Assembly (NCBI GenBank): GCA_944376975.1
Contig: CALWEE010000133.1
Span: 1 to 5,191, forward strand
Direction of reading: 5' to 3'
Length of the DNA: 5,191 nucleotides
Source: an uncultured Lachnospiraceae bacterium
Lineage (GTDB): Bacteria > Bacillota > Clostridia > Lachnospirales > Lachnospiraceae
The first letter of the stretch is position 1, and each line of letters starts with the position of its first letter. Positions 1 through 5,191 of this stretch are shown here, in pieces. Position numbers and translations under genes: made by a program. The notes under the pieces were generated by a model, which saw only the letters and a list, made by a program, of their open reading frames with translations, was not told the DNA's origin and searched no databases.

Positions 1-175
1 CGACGCCATAGGCCGCGCACAATTCCATCGTCCGCCTCAACGGATAACTCCAGTCCTTTCCGAACAGCGGATACAATCCGAACCGGTAAAGAAGATACAA
101 GGCGACCATGGCGATATATCCCGGAAGGATCCGGCACGCGCAGCGTACGATCTGGTCTTTTCTTGATCTGGCCAT
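1..175 (-). CDS. Unrecognised membrane protein, N-terminal fragment (runs off left edge)
   Basis: Reading the minus strand from the ATG at 175-173 gives 58 open codons to the window edge. The start is well supported: a GGAGG ribosome binding site lies 8 bases upstream, and a good promoter sits behind it. The protein opens with a short basic stretch (MARSRKDQ), then a hydrophobic segment at about residues 16-38 (ILPGYIAMVALYLLYRFGLY) that looks like a membrane helix or uncleaved signal anchor. A more polar stretch follows (FGKDWSYPLRR). The basic N-terminus suggests the first residues stay in the cytoplasm. I do not recognise the family from this fragment. The gene is divergent from a TetR-type regulator and shares its control region, so it is the most likely regulatory target; such pairs often involve membrane or efflux proteins, but that is inference. 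Reading frame and start are fairly sure; function is unknown. Confidence 0.72.
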   Translation of the reverse strand, partial: MARSRKDQIVRCACRILPGYIAMVALYLLYRFGLYPLFGKDWSYPLRRTMELCAAYGV

Positions 176-180
176 GACTC

Positions 181-190
181 TTACCTCCTG
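181..190 (-). promoter_or_regulatory. Ribosome binding site of the divergent membrane gene
   Basis: On the minus strand this reads CAGGAGGTAA, a near-perfect Shine-Dalgarno sequence. Its GGAGG core ends 8 bases before the ATG at 175. It decides the start of the left-edge gene. Confidence 0.8.
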
Positions 191-209
191 TCATTGTCTG
201 GCTTCTCTT

Positions 210-238
210 AGTGTACCACGTCATTTTCCTGTCCGCAA
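210..238 (-). promoter_or_regulatory. Sigma-A-type promoter for the left-edge membrane gene
   Basis: On the minus strand a -35 box TTGCGG (238-233) is followed after exactly 17 bases by a -10 box TACACT (215-210). Transcription would start near position 203, giving a leader of roughly 28 bases before the ATG at 175. The spacer holds GTCATTTT (220-227, plus strand), an 8-base copy of part of the operator-like palindrome further right, so the regulator could also act here. Confidence 0.65.
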
Positions 239-252
239 TACGCCTTTCCTCG

Positions 253-281
253 TTGACCAAAAGTCATTTTGGTTGTATAAT
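253..281 (+). promoter_or_regulatory. Sigma-A-type promoter for the TetR-family gene
   Basis: A -35 box TTGACC (253-258) and a consensus -10 box TATAAT (276-281) are separated by exactly 17 bases. Transcription would start near 288, giving a leader of about 27 bases before the ATG at 315. Almost the whole spacer is occupied by a palindrome, so a bound repressor would block RNA polymerase directly. The position fits negative autoregulation. Confidence 0.8.
254..273. promoter_or_regulatory. Probable TetR-family operator (palindrome in promoter spacer)
   Basis: Two nested inverted repeats are visible. ACCAAAA (256-262) and TTTTGGT (267-273) form perfect 7-base arms around GTCA. TGAC (254-257) and GTCA (263-266) form a second dyad around CAAAA. 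TetR-family dimers commonly bind short dyads of the TGAC-N-GTCA kind overlapping their own promoter, and this one fills the -35/-10 spacer of the adjacent tetR-like gene. Binding by this protein is inferred from position, not shown. Confidence 0.6.
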
Positions 282-314
282 CGTATCATAGAATGTGAAG
301 GGAGTATTCGGATC

Positions 315-944
315 ATGAAAAAAACAGAGTTGAACAAACAGAAAAAACGGACGGCCCTTCTGGACGCCGCCTACCGGCTTTTCCTCGAAAAAGGCTTTGC
401 CCAGACGACGATCGCGGATATATCCGAAGCCGCCGGCGTGGCCAAAGGCACCTTTTATCTTTACTTTACCGATAAATATGATCTGAGGGACCGGCTGACC
501 GCCGCCAAAGCCTATCCCGTCTTTGAGCAGGCGTGGAACGCCCTCCCCGCCCACAACCGCATGTCTTTCAGCGAGCAGATGGTTTTTGTGGCCGATCAGA
601 TCCTGGACCAGCTGGAAGCCGACTCGGCAATGACCCGTTTCCTTGGCCGCCGTCTCGGCGAAGCGTTATCCATCTCCTCCTCTGACGGTTCGGACACCGG
701 AATGGCTCTGTTCCTCCGGCATACGGAAGATTCCGACTATCTCTTCAACGCGCCCGAGATCATGATCAGCCTGATTATCGAGCTGACCGGCGGCATCGGC
801 TGCAACGCCATCATCAATGGACAGCCGGCACCTTTGGAAGAAATGCGGCCCTATCTCCGTGAAACCATAACCGATATCGTCGCCCGGTTCTCCGCCCGGC
901 CGCGCCGCCGCAGCCAGAACGATCTTCCGGTGGAACTGCTGTAA
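315..944 (+). CDS. TetR/AcrR-family transcriptional repressor
   Basis: A 209-residue protein, the usual size for the family. The N-terminal DNA-binding domain (about residues 10-56) is clear: helix 1 with LLDAAYRLFLEKGF, then the helix-turn-helix TTIADISEAAGVAKGTFYLY (31-50), ending in the typical YFTDKYDL. The rest is the variable, mostly helical ligand-binding and dimerisation domain; its ligand cannot be read from sequence. The C-terminal tail is basic (RPRRRSQ, 195-201). The frame stays open upstream to 108, but the ATG at 315 is preferred: it has AAGGGAG (298-304) ten bases upstream, lies downstream of a consensus promoter, and gives a normal TetR N-terminus, whereas the longer form would start before its own promoter. 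It is divergent from a membrane-protein gene and convergent with the operon to its right, and is probably autoregulated through the palindrome in its promoter. Confidence 0.93.
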   Translation: MKKTELNKQKKRTALLDAAYRLFLEKGFAQTTIADISEAAGVAKGTFYLYFTDKYDLRDRLTAAKAYPVFEQAWNALPAHNRMSFSEQMVFVADQILDQLEADSAMTRFLGRRLGEALSISSSDGSDTGMALFLRHTEDSDYLFNAPEIMISLIIELTGGIGCNAIINGQPAPLEEMRPYLRETITDIVARFSARPRRRSQNDLPVELL

Positions 945-950
945 AACGCC

Positions 951-992
951 CGGCCGTGAACTTCTTTGAAAGGAAGTTCACGGCCGTTTTTT
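951..992 (+). terminator. Strong intrinsic terminator after the TetR gene, possibly bidirectional
   Basis: A perfect 14-base inverted repeat, CGGCCGTGAACTTC (951-964) with its complement at 973-986, extends by a T-G and a T-A pair to leave a TGAA loop (967-970). Six T residues follow at 987-992. It begins 6 bases after the TAA of the regulator gene. On the minus strand the same hairpin follows the stop of the DUF975/CmpB gene (994-992) within 5 bases and is trailed by GGCGTTTT, a weaker T-run, so it probably also stops the convergent operon. Confidence 0.9.
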
Positions 993-2428
993 CATTTGAC
1001 CGGACTTTCCCACGCGCTTTTCGTGATCCCTTTCCCCGTATTGGGATGACCGATCGAATACACGCCGTCCGCCGCGAACAGCAAAAGCAGAACGGCGCAC
1101 AGGACGATCAGAAGCCGCCTGGAAACCCGGGAAAACAGTTCGTCCAGCAGCGGACCGAAAAGGTAGATGGCGGCGCATCCGCCCAGGCCGAACACGATCA
1201 GCCCTTCCAGGCAGACCCTGCCATGGATATTGGCAAAATAGCCGGTATAATCCCACCACTTCATGTGGACCGTCTTCCATAGGAACCAGGCGGACGCGTA
1301 TTCGATCGTCCCACACAAAAGGACGGTCAGCACGTACGTCCACGCCGGGCGGTCAGACAACCGTTTCAAAAGCAAAATGGAAAGCACGCCTCCGGCCCCG
1401 TAAATGGGCAGCCAGGGTCCGGCCATGGTGCCCCGCTTGACAAATTCACCGGTCATAAACAGGTGCACGCCTTCTTCCCACAACCATCCGACCACGGAAA
1501 AAGCAAAAAAGATCAGGATCAGCGACAGGAGACGGTAATGCCGCTTCGGATCCGTCTGAAAACGCCATTCCGGCCGGCTGCTCTTTATAAAATAGGTCTC
1601 CGCCGGATAACACCCTGTTTTCGGGGATACATCCAGTGCCTTGTCTTTCAGGCGGTCGGCATACGGCACCCGCTGCTTCCTCACTTTTCCGCGCAGACGG
1701 ATATACAGCTCCGCGTAAGCGGTTTCCCGATACGGCAGGGCGATCAGCCAGTCGCACAGTCCCAGGGTGGCCCAGCCCAGCAGCTGCCAGCCCAGAAAAG
1801 ACAGATCCAGTTTGAAAGCCGCCCACTTTTCTCCGTCCATCATGCGGCGGGACAGGTAGAAGGCTTCGCGGCGGGATATATCCGGATCCTCCGCCAGGAT
1901 GTAAGGGATCATCACGTACGAATAGGTTTTGATGATGCCGCCCGCGATGGTCAGGCTCCACAGCGCGGTATACAGCGCTTTAAAAAACATGGTCCCCGCC
2001 GTTTTCGACGTCCTGCGCAGCCGCCATATGAATCCCAGCCTTCGCGCCGGCGTATCCATATAGCCTCTTGTTTCCAGGAAGAAACGGCACCGTCCCACGC
2101 TGAGCACGTTGCGCGCGAAAAACCAGAACAGGAACATAAGGAAAGCGCCGGCAAGAATGACCGCGCCTGCTCCGATCCGGTTTTTGAAGATCATCTGGTT
2201 CATGGCGTTTAAAAAGCCGTAAACAAACGACTGGGACCGGACGACATGGCGCACGATCCCCGCCAGGACGCCCCGGTCAGGCAGGTCGGCCCGGGCCAGG
2301 CTGTCCATCACGTTCAGCCGGATGTCTCCGTTTACGCAGGCCACGATCAGGATCACGGCGATGATCCGCCAGTAACTGCGGCGGATCGTCTGACGGGCCT
2401 GTTTTTTTATGTCTTTACGCGTCCACAT
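992..2428 (-). CDS. Polytopic membrane protein: DUF975 domain fused to CmpB-like (putative ABC-transporter type IV) domain
   Basis: A 478-residue integral membrane protein with two recognisable halves. Residues 1-250 look like DUF975: the opening MWTRKDIKKQARQ followed by a helix (21-33), another helix at about 87-106, a third around 150-175, and the diagnostic stretch SRRMMDGEKWAAFKLDLSFL (193-212) leading into a further helix and ALPYRETAYAELY (230-242). A charged linker (about 245-298) follows. Residues 299-430 resemble the CmpB-type family (Pfam name 'putative ABC-transporter type IV'): FSVVGWLWEEG (310-320), RGTMAGPWLPIYGAGGVL (332-349), IEYASAWFL (375-383), KWWDYTGYFANIHGRVCLEG (390-409). 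A last helix spans about 438-454. Despite the family name, no ATP-binding partner is nearby and transport is unproven. The ATG at 2428 has AAGGAGG seven bases upstream. It is the last gene of a three-gene operon, 21 bases after the phosphoesterase gene. Fold assignment is fairly sure; role unknown. Confidence 0.88.
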   Translation of the reverse strand: MWTRKDIKKQARQTIRRSYWRIIAVILIVACVNGDIRLNVMDSLARADLPDRGVLAGIVRHVVRSQSFVYGFLNAMNQMIFKNRIGAGAVILAGAFLMFLFWFFARNVLSVGRCRFFLETRGYMDTPARRLGFIWRLRRTSKTAGTMFFKALYTALWSLTIAGGIIKTYSYVMIPYILAEDPDISRREAFYLSRRMMDGEKWAAFKLDLSFLGWQLLGWATLGLCDWLIALPYRETAYAELYIRLRGKVRKQRVPYADRLKDKALDVSPKTGCYPAETYFIKSSRPEWRFQTDPKRHYRLLSLILIFFAFSVVGWLWEEGVHLFMTGEFVKRGTMAGPWLPIYGAGGVLSILLLKRLSDRPAWTYVLTVLLCGTIEYASAWFLWKTVHMKWWDYTGYFANIHGRVCLEGLIVFGLGGCAAIYLFGPLLDELFSRVSRRLLIVLCAVLLLLFAADGVYSIGHPNTGKGITKSAWESPVK

Positions 2429-2435
2429 ATCCGTG

Positions 2436-2442
2436 CCTCCTT
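2436..2442 (-). promoter_or_regulatory. Ribosome binding site of the DUF975/CmpB gene
   Basis: Minus-strand AAGGAGG, seven bases before the ATG at 2428, in the 21-base gap after the phosphoesterase stop codon. It gives this third operon gene its own strong initiation signal. Confidence 0.8.
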
Positions 2443-2449
2443 GCCCGCG

Positions 2450-3643
2450 TCAGCTTTCCCGGGCGTCAAACCGGAGATTTAAGATCATGACTTCACAGTC
2501 TGTCCCGATCCGCATGGCCGGTCCCCACACGCCTGCTCCCGATGTGACGCAGGAATACATGCCGTCCACATCCACGATGCCGTACGGGTTCTCCCATAAA
2601 AATTTCATGATGATATTGCCCGGAAAGATCTGGCCGTTGTGCGTATGGCCGGAAAGGTCCACATCCACGCCGGCGGCCGCCAGCTCTTTCAGTTCCAGCG
2701 GCTGATGATCGATCACCAGGATCGGTTTATCCATGTCAAGCCCCTGGGTGACCTGATCGGCCGGAAGTCTGTCCGCGCCCATCTTACGGGCTTTGGACGG
2801 GTCTTTTCGGCCAAACAGATAAAAGGCGTCGTCGATCAGCACGCTTTCGTCTTCCAGAAGATGGACACGTCCTCTTTCGAGGAAATCAAGGAACCTCTCG
2901 TCTTCTTCCTGTATTTCGTCGGAATCAAAGGTAAAACCGGCCAGGATCTTTTCGGATACGTCGTGATTGCCCCAGCAGGCGTACGTGCCATATGTACTCT
3001 CTATCCCGGCCAGGATAGCCGCCGCCTGATCCGGCTGTCGGATCGCTTCATACTCATTGTCAAATATATCTCCCGCCAGGACGACCAGGTCCACATCGGC
3101 CGTATCCACCGCTTCCGCTATCTGTTCCAGCTGATGGACGCCCACATTGTAACCCAGATGCAGGTCGGCGATAAGGGCCACCTTTAACTCCGGCACATCG
3201 CAGCTTTGGGCCACATAAAGCGTCTCCTCCCGCACTTTGACGCGCCATGTATGGACAATGCCGTACACGCTGAGGATGAGGATCAGGGCCACCGCGACGG
3301 AGCCGCCTATGACAAAGCGGCGCCGGGACGGAAAACTGTCCCGCCATATGGTATGGTTCAGGATGATGCGCCCCAGGTCAAAGGAAAGCAGCACGGTCAG
3401 CGTAAAGGCCAGCACGCCCAGCCAGTAGTTTCCGATCATCTTCAGCCAGTGATGCAGCGGATCGCTGGTGATGAGGAACCCTGTGAGCACGGTAGTGGCC
3501 AGGAACGTGTACAGCACGATGACCACGATCCATACGGCTCGGTTGTCAAAATGCCTTGAACAGGCGCTCATCCAGCGAAGGAGCCGCCACAGGACATAAA
3601 TATTCAGCACGATATACAGCGGCGAAAGAAATACGGCTCCCAT
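2450..3643 (-). CDS. Membrane-anchored calcineurin-like metallophosphoesterase (YkuE/YaeI-type)
   Basis: A 397-residue protein predicted to hydrolyse a phosphoester with a two-metal centre. Four hydrophobic segments precede the enzyme domain: about residues 3-22, 37-58, 70-95 and 111-131. The catalytic domain (about 153-392) has every family motif: D160-x-H162 (IADLHLG), GD192 (VLAGDIFDN), GN226H227D, H313 (IDHQP) and GH333TH335. The domain therefore looks intact, and the topology probably places it outside the membrane. YkuE/YaeI-type relatives include lipid-headgroup hydrolases such as UDP-diacylglucosamine pyrophosphatases, but a Gram-positive host argues against lipid A as substrate. The sequence SRRRFVI (106-112) just before the fourth helix resembles a twin-arginine motif. 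The ATG at 3643 shares its A with the TAA of the esterase gene (TAATG), and AAAGGTG at 3657-3651 is the likely ribosome binding site, so translation is probably coupled. The substrate cannot be read from sequence. Confidence 0.92.
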   Translation of the reverse strand: MGAVFLSPLYIVLNIYVLWRLLRWMSACSRHFDNRAVWIVVIVLYTFLATTVLTGFLITSDPLHHWLKMIGNYWLGVLAFTLTVLLSFDLGRIILNHTIWRDSFPSRRRFVIGGSVAVALILILSVYGIVHTWRVKVREETLYVAQSCDVPELKVALIADLHLGYNVGVHQLEQIAEAVDTADVDLVVLAGDIFDNEYEAIRQPDQAAAILAGIESTYGTYACWGNHDVSEKILAGFTFDSDEIQEEDERFLDFLERGRVHLLEDESVLIDDAFYLFGRKDPSKARKMGADRLPADQVTQGLDMDKPILVIDHQPLELKELAAAGVDVDLSGHTHNGQIFPGNIIMKFLWENPYGIVDVDGMYSCVTSGAGVWGPAMRIGTDCEVMILNLRFDARES

Positions 3644-4290
3644 TACGCTTCACCTTTATCCGGTCTTAAAAACCAGTCTTTCAGTTCGTCTGCCAGGGCG
3701 TTGGCCAAAGCTTCGTGACTCTCTGCCGCCATATGGAGCGCGTCCGATCCCGGTTCCGCCACGGAAGCGGCGTCAAAAAAGCCGGCGTGATAGGTTTCCG
3801 CGATGCCCCGATAATAACCGGCCAGCTGCTCCGCCTTGTCAATGGACGCCGGATCAAAATCGGAGGCTTCGCGTTTAAGGACGCCTTGCGCCATATGGAT
3901 CGGCGACACGATAAAGATCTCGGGCGTCTTAAATTCTCCAAAGTCAAAATGGACGATCATGCGGCACAGCCTGTCCAGTCCCCTTGAGATCGTCTTGGCG
4001 GACACGCCGAAATGGGCCTTACAGTCATTGGTGCCCAGCATGATCAGGATCAGATCGATGGGTTTGTGGGTCTGGAGGACATAGGGCAGCGCTTCCGCCC
4101 CGTTCCTGTAGGGCTGGAGCGGATCTTCAAACACGGTCGTCCGCCCGTTCAATCCTTCCTCCACGATATAATAGTCTTCTCCAAGGAGCTCCTGGAGCCG
4201 GCCGGTCCACCGGGTCTTCCGGGAATGCCTTCCTCCGTCCGGGTTCACGCCGAAGGTGTTGGAGTCTCCAAAACATACGATCGTTTTCAT
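3643..4290 (-). CDS. SGNH/GDSL-family hydrolase (esterase/lipase type)
   Basis: A 215-residue protein with all four SGNH blocks: GDS10NTFG (8-14) with the nucleophile serine, G49 in EEGLNGRTT (block II), GTN88D (block III) and SD183ALH186 (block V) completing the Ser-Asp-His triad. The length and the GDSNTFG form match the small arylesterase-like cytoplasmic members. There is no signal peptide, so it probably acts in the cytoplasm on acyl or acetyl esters of an unknown substrate. The frame extends 21 codons further to a TTG at 4353, but that TTG is the -35 box of the promoter, so the ATG at 4290 is chosen; AAAGGGA just upstream is a modest ribosome binding site. It is the first gene of the operon and overlaps the phosphoesterase gene by one base. 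The low-GC leader contrasts with the GC-rich genes, as usual for promoters. Confidence 0.93.
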   Translation of the reverse strand: MKTIVCFGDSNTFGVNPDGGRHSRKTRWTGRLQELLGEDYYIVEEGLNGRTTVFEDPLQPYRNGAEALPYVLQTHKPIDLILIMLGTNDCKAHFGVSAKTISRGLDRLCRMIVHFDFGEFKTPEIFIVSPIHMAQGVLKREASDFDPASIDKAEQLAGYYRGIAETYHAGFFDAASVAEPGSDALHMAAESHEALANALADELKDWFLRPDKGEA

Positions 4291-4310
4291 TGTTTTTCCC
4301 TTTCTTTTTC

Positions 4311-4339
4311 CAAATATGTCATTTATTGTAATATATTTG
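4311..4339. repeat. Inverted repeat across the operon -10 box and start site
   Basis: CAAATAT (4311-4317) and ATATTTG (4333-4339) are perfect 7-base arms around a 15-base centre that contains the -10 box. The position would suit a repressor site. However, the region is AT-rich and such a dyad can arise by chance, so confidence is low. Confidence 0.3.
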
Positions 4340-4353
4340 CGCCATTCCTTCAA
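4325..4353 (-). promoter_or_regulatory. Sigma-A-type promoter of the three-gene operon
   Basis: On the minus strand TTGAAG (4353-4348) and TACAAT (4330-4325) are separated by exactly 17 bases. Transcription would begin near 4318, leaving a leader of about 28 bases before the ATG at 4290. No terminator or second convincing promoter is visible between the three downstream genes, so one transcript probably runs to the hairpin at 986-951. Confidence 0.75.
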
Positions 4354-4396
4354 CCATCCAAATCTTAGGATTCTATTACAATTTTCTATCTGAACG

Positions 4397-4422
4397 AAAA
4401 AACAGCCGTTTTGAGACGGCTG
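4397..4422 (-). terminator. Intrinsic terminator of the AGCS symporter gene
   Basis: Minus strand: stem CAGCCGT (4422-4416) and ACGGCTG (4409-4403) around a CTCAAA loop, followed by six T residues (4402-4397). It starts 10 bases after the symporter stop codon and separates that gene from the esterase operon promoter. An AAAAG run before the stem can pair partly with the T-run, and on the plus strand a short CTTTTA follows the stem, so weak activity in the other direction is possible. Confidence 0.88.
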
Positions 4423-4432
4423 CTTTTATCGT

Positions 4433-5191
4433 TTACTGTTTCTTTTTGTCAAATGTCCTGCTGATCAGCACGACCGTACCGCTCAACGCCAGAAGCGCCA
4501 GCGCATTGGGAATGACCATCAGGCCATTGAAAAAGTCGGATAAAGACCAGACCAGATTCACCTTCAGAGCCGATCCGATGATAACGAATACGACAACGAT
4601 CAGCGAATAGACTTTTGTCATCTTGCGGCCGAAAAGATACTGGACGTTGACCTGTCCGAAGAAATGCCAGCCCAGGATCGTGGAAAAGGCGAAAAAGAAC
4701 AGGCAGACCGCGACAAATATATCGCCAAATCCGGAAAAGGATGTGCCGAACGCCGCCTGAGTGAGCGCCGTTCCTTCTTTTCCGCTGTTTAAAACACCGG
4801 TCGTCAGAATGGAGAACACGGTCAGGTTCAGGATGATAAAGGTATCGATGAAGACGCTGATCATGGCCGCCATACCCTGTTCATGGGGATTCTTCGCCTT
4901 TGCCCGGGCATGAGCATGGGGCGTGGAACCCATACCGGCTTCGTTGGAAAACAGGCCTCTGGCCACGCCGTACCGGATCGCTTCCCGGACTGCGATACCC
5001 GCTCCGGCTCCCACCACGGCTTTAGGGTTAAAGGCGCCCACGATGATCATACGGAAGGCTTCCGGTACCGCTGTGATGTGCATGGCGATCAGCGCCAGGC
5101 TTCCCACGATATAAATCCCCGCCATGGCCGGCACCCGCTCTTCCAACACCGACGAAAGCCGGCTGACCACGCCCAGCAAGCTACAGCCAGC
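4433..5191 (-). CDS. Sodium:alanine (AGCS-family) symporter, C-terminal half (runs off right edge)
   Basis: The frame is open from the right edge to the TAA at 4435-4433, giving 252 residues; AGCS proteins are normally about 450-500, so the N-terminal half lies outside. The TTG at 5179 is internal, not a start. The family signature is clear: RYGVARGLFSNEAGMGSTPH (5004-4945 region), followed by AHARAKAKNPHEQGM. Hydrophobic helices include MAGIYIVGSLALIAMH, ISVFIDTFIILNLTVFSIL, VCLFFFAFSTILGWHFFG, VYSLIVVVFVIIGSALKV and a final ALALLALSGTVVLIS before a basic end (FDKKKQ). The family imports small neutral amino acids such as alanine or glycine with sodium across the cytoplasmic membrane; the precise substrate cannot be told here. 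It has its own terminator, so it is transcribed separately from the esterase operon. Confidence 0.93.
   Translation of the reverse strand, partial: AGCSLLGVVSRLSSVLEERVPAMAGIYIVGSLALIAMHITAVPEAFRMIIVGAFNPKAVVGAGAGIAVREAIRYGVARGLFSNEAGMGSTPHAHARAKAKNPHEQGMAAMISVFIDTFIILNLTVFSILTTGVLNSGKEGTALTQAAFGTSFSGFGDIFVAVCLFFFAFSTILGWHFFGQVNVQYLFGRKMTKVYSLIVVVFVIIGSALKVNLVWSLSDFFNGLMVIPNALALLALSGTVVLISRTFDKKKQ

Noticed and set aside
108..314. N-terminal extension of the TetR-family protein by 69 codons
   Set aside because: It would begin upstream of the consensus promoter at 253-281 and run through the operator. Its residues do not resemble a TetR start, whereas the ATG at 315 has a ribosome binding site.
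264..554. Minus-strand open frame of 96 codons opposite the TetR-family gene
   Set aside because: It is antisense to the conserved helix-turn-helix region, has a glycine-rich composition typical of shadow frames, and lacks a ribosome binding site.
1463..2212. Long plus-strand open frame of 249 codons opposite the DUF975/CmpB gene
   Set aside because: It is fully antisense to a gene with clear family motifs, its translation is rich in R, Q, P and H with no recognisable domain, and there is no convincing promoter. It is a GC-driven shadow frame.
3344..3898. Three copies of the palindrome CCATATGG (3344-3351, 3729-3736, 3891-3898)
   Set aside because: All lie inside coding sequence and come from ordinary codon pairs (His-Met twice, Ile-Trp once). 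There is no regular spacing or extension of the match.
4291..4353. TTG start adding 21 residues to the SGNH hydrolase
   Set aside because: The TTG is part of the -35 box and the extension covers the -10 box and leader. The ATG at 4290 gives the normal family N-terminus directly before the GDS block.
5180..5191. Possible frameshift at the right edge of the symporter gene
   Set aside because: The last four codons (Ala-Gly-Cys-Ser) look less like the family than the rest, but twelve bases are too few to judge and the frame remains open.

Overview
The window looks like chromosomal DNA from a GC-moderate, low-complexity-free Firmicute, most likely a clostridial or Lachnospiraceae-type gut bacterium. 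The evidence is strong AGGAGG-type ribosome binding sites, three textbook sigma-A promoters with 17-base spacers, and a combination of families typical of that group: a DUF975/CmpB-type membrane protein, a membrane-anchored YkuE-like metallophosphoesterase and an AGCS symporter. The taxonomic call is inference. I see no mobile element, RNA gene, CRISPR array or phage gene.

Layout, left to right. (1) Positions 1-175, minus strand: the N-terminal 58 codons of an unrecognised membrane protein that runs off the left edge. (2) Positions 176-314: a compact divergent control region with one promoter for each direction and a palindrome inside the promoter of the regulator gene. (3) Positions 315-944, plus strand: a TetR/AcrR-family repressor, probably autoregulated and probably also controlling its divergent neighbour. 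(4) Positions 951-992: a strong hairpin terminator between convergent transcription units. (5) Positions 4290 down to 992, minus strand: a tightly packed three-gene operon with its own promoter. Its order is an SGNH/GDSL esterase, a four-helix membrane-anchored metallophosphoesterase (overlapping the esterase gene by one base, TAATG), then a 478-residue membrane protein joining a DUF975 half to a CmpB-like half. (6) Positions 4397-4422: the terminator of the next unit. (7) Positions 4433-5191, minus strand: the C-terminal half of a sodium:alanine-type (AGCS) symporter that runs off the right edge.

How the genes may work together: the three-gene operon combines a hydrolase of ester bonds, a phosphoesterase anchored at the membrane and a polytopic membrane protein of unknown function. 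That is compatible with envelope or lipid metabolism, but nothing in the sequence names a substrate. The window is mostly ordinary housekeeping or accessory chromosome. The points most worth a second look are the operator architecture at 190-281, the DUF975-CmpB fusion, and the Tat-like motif embedded before the last membrane helix of the phosphoesterase.
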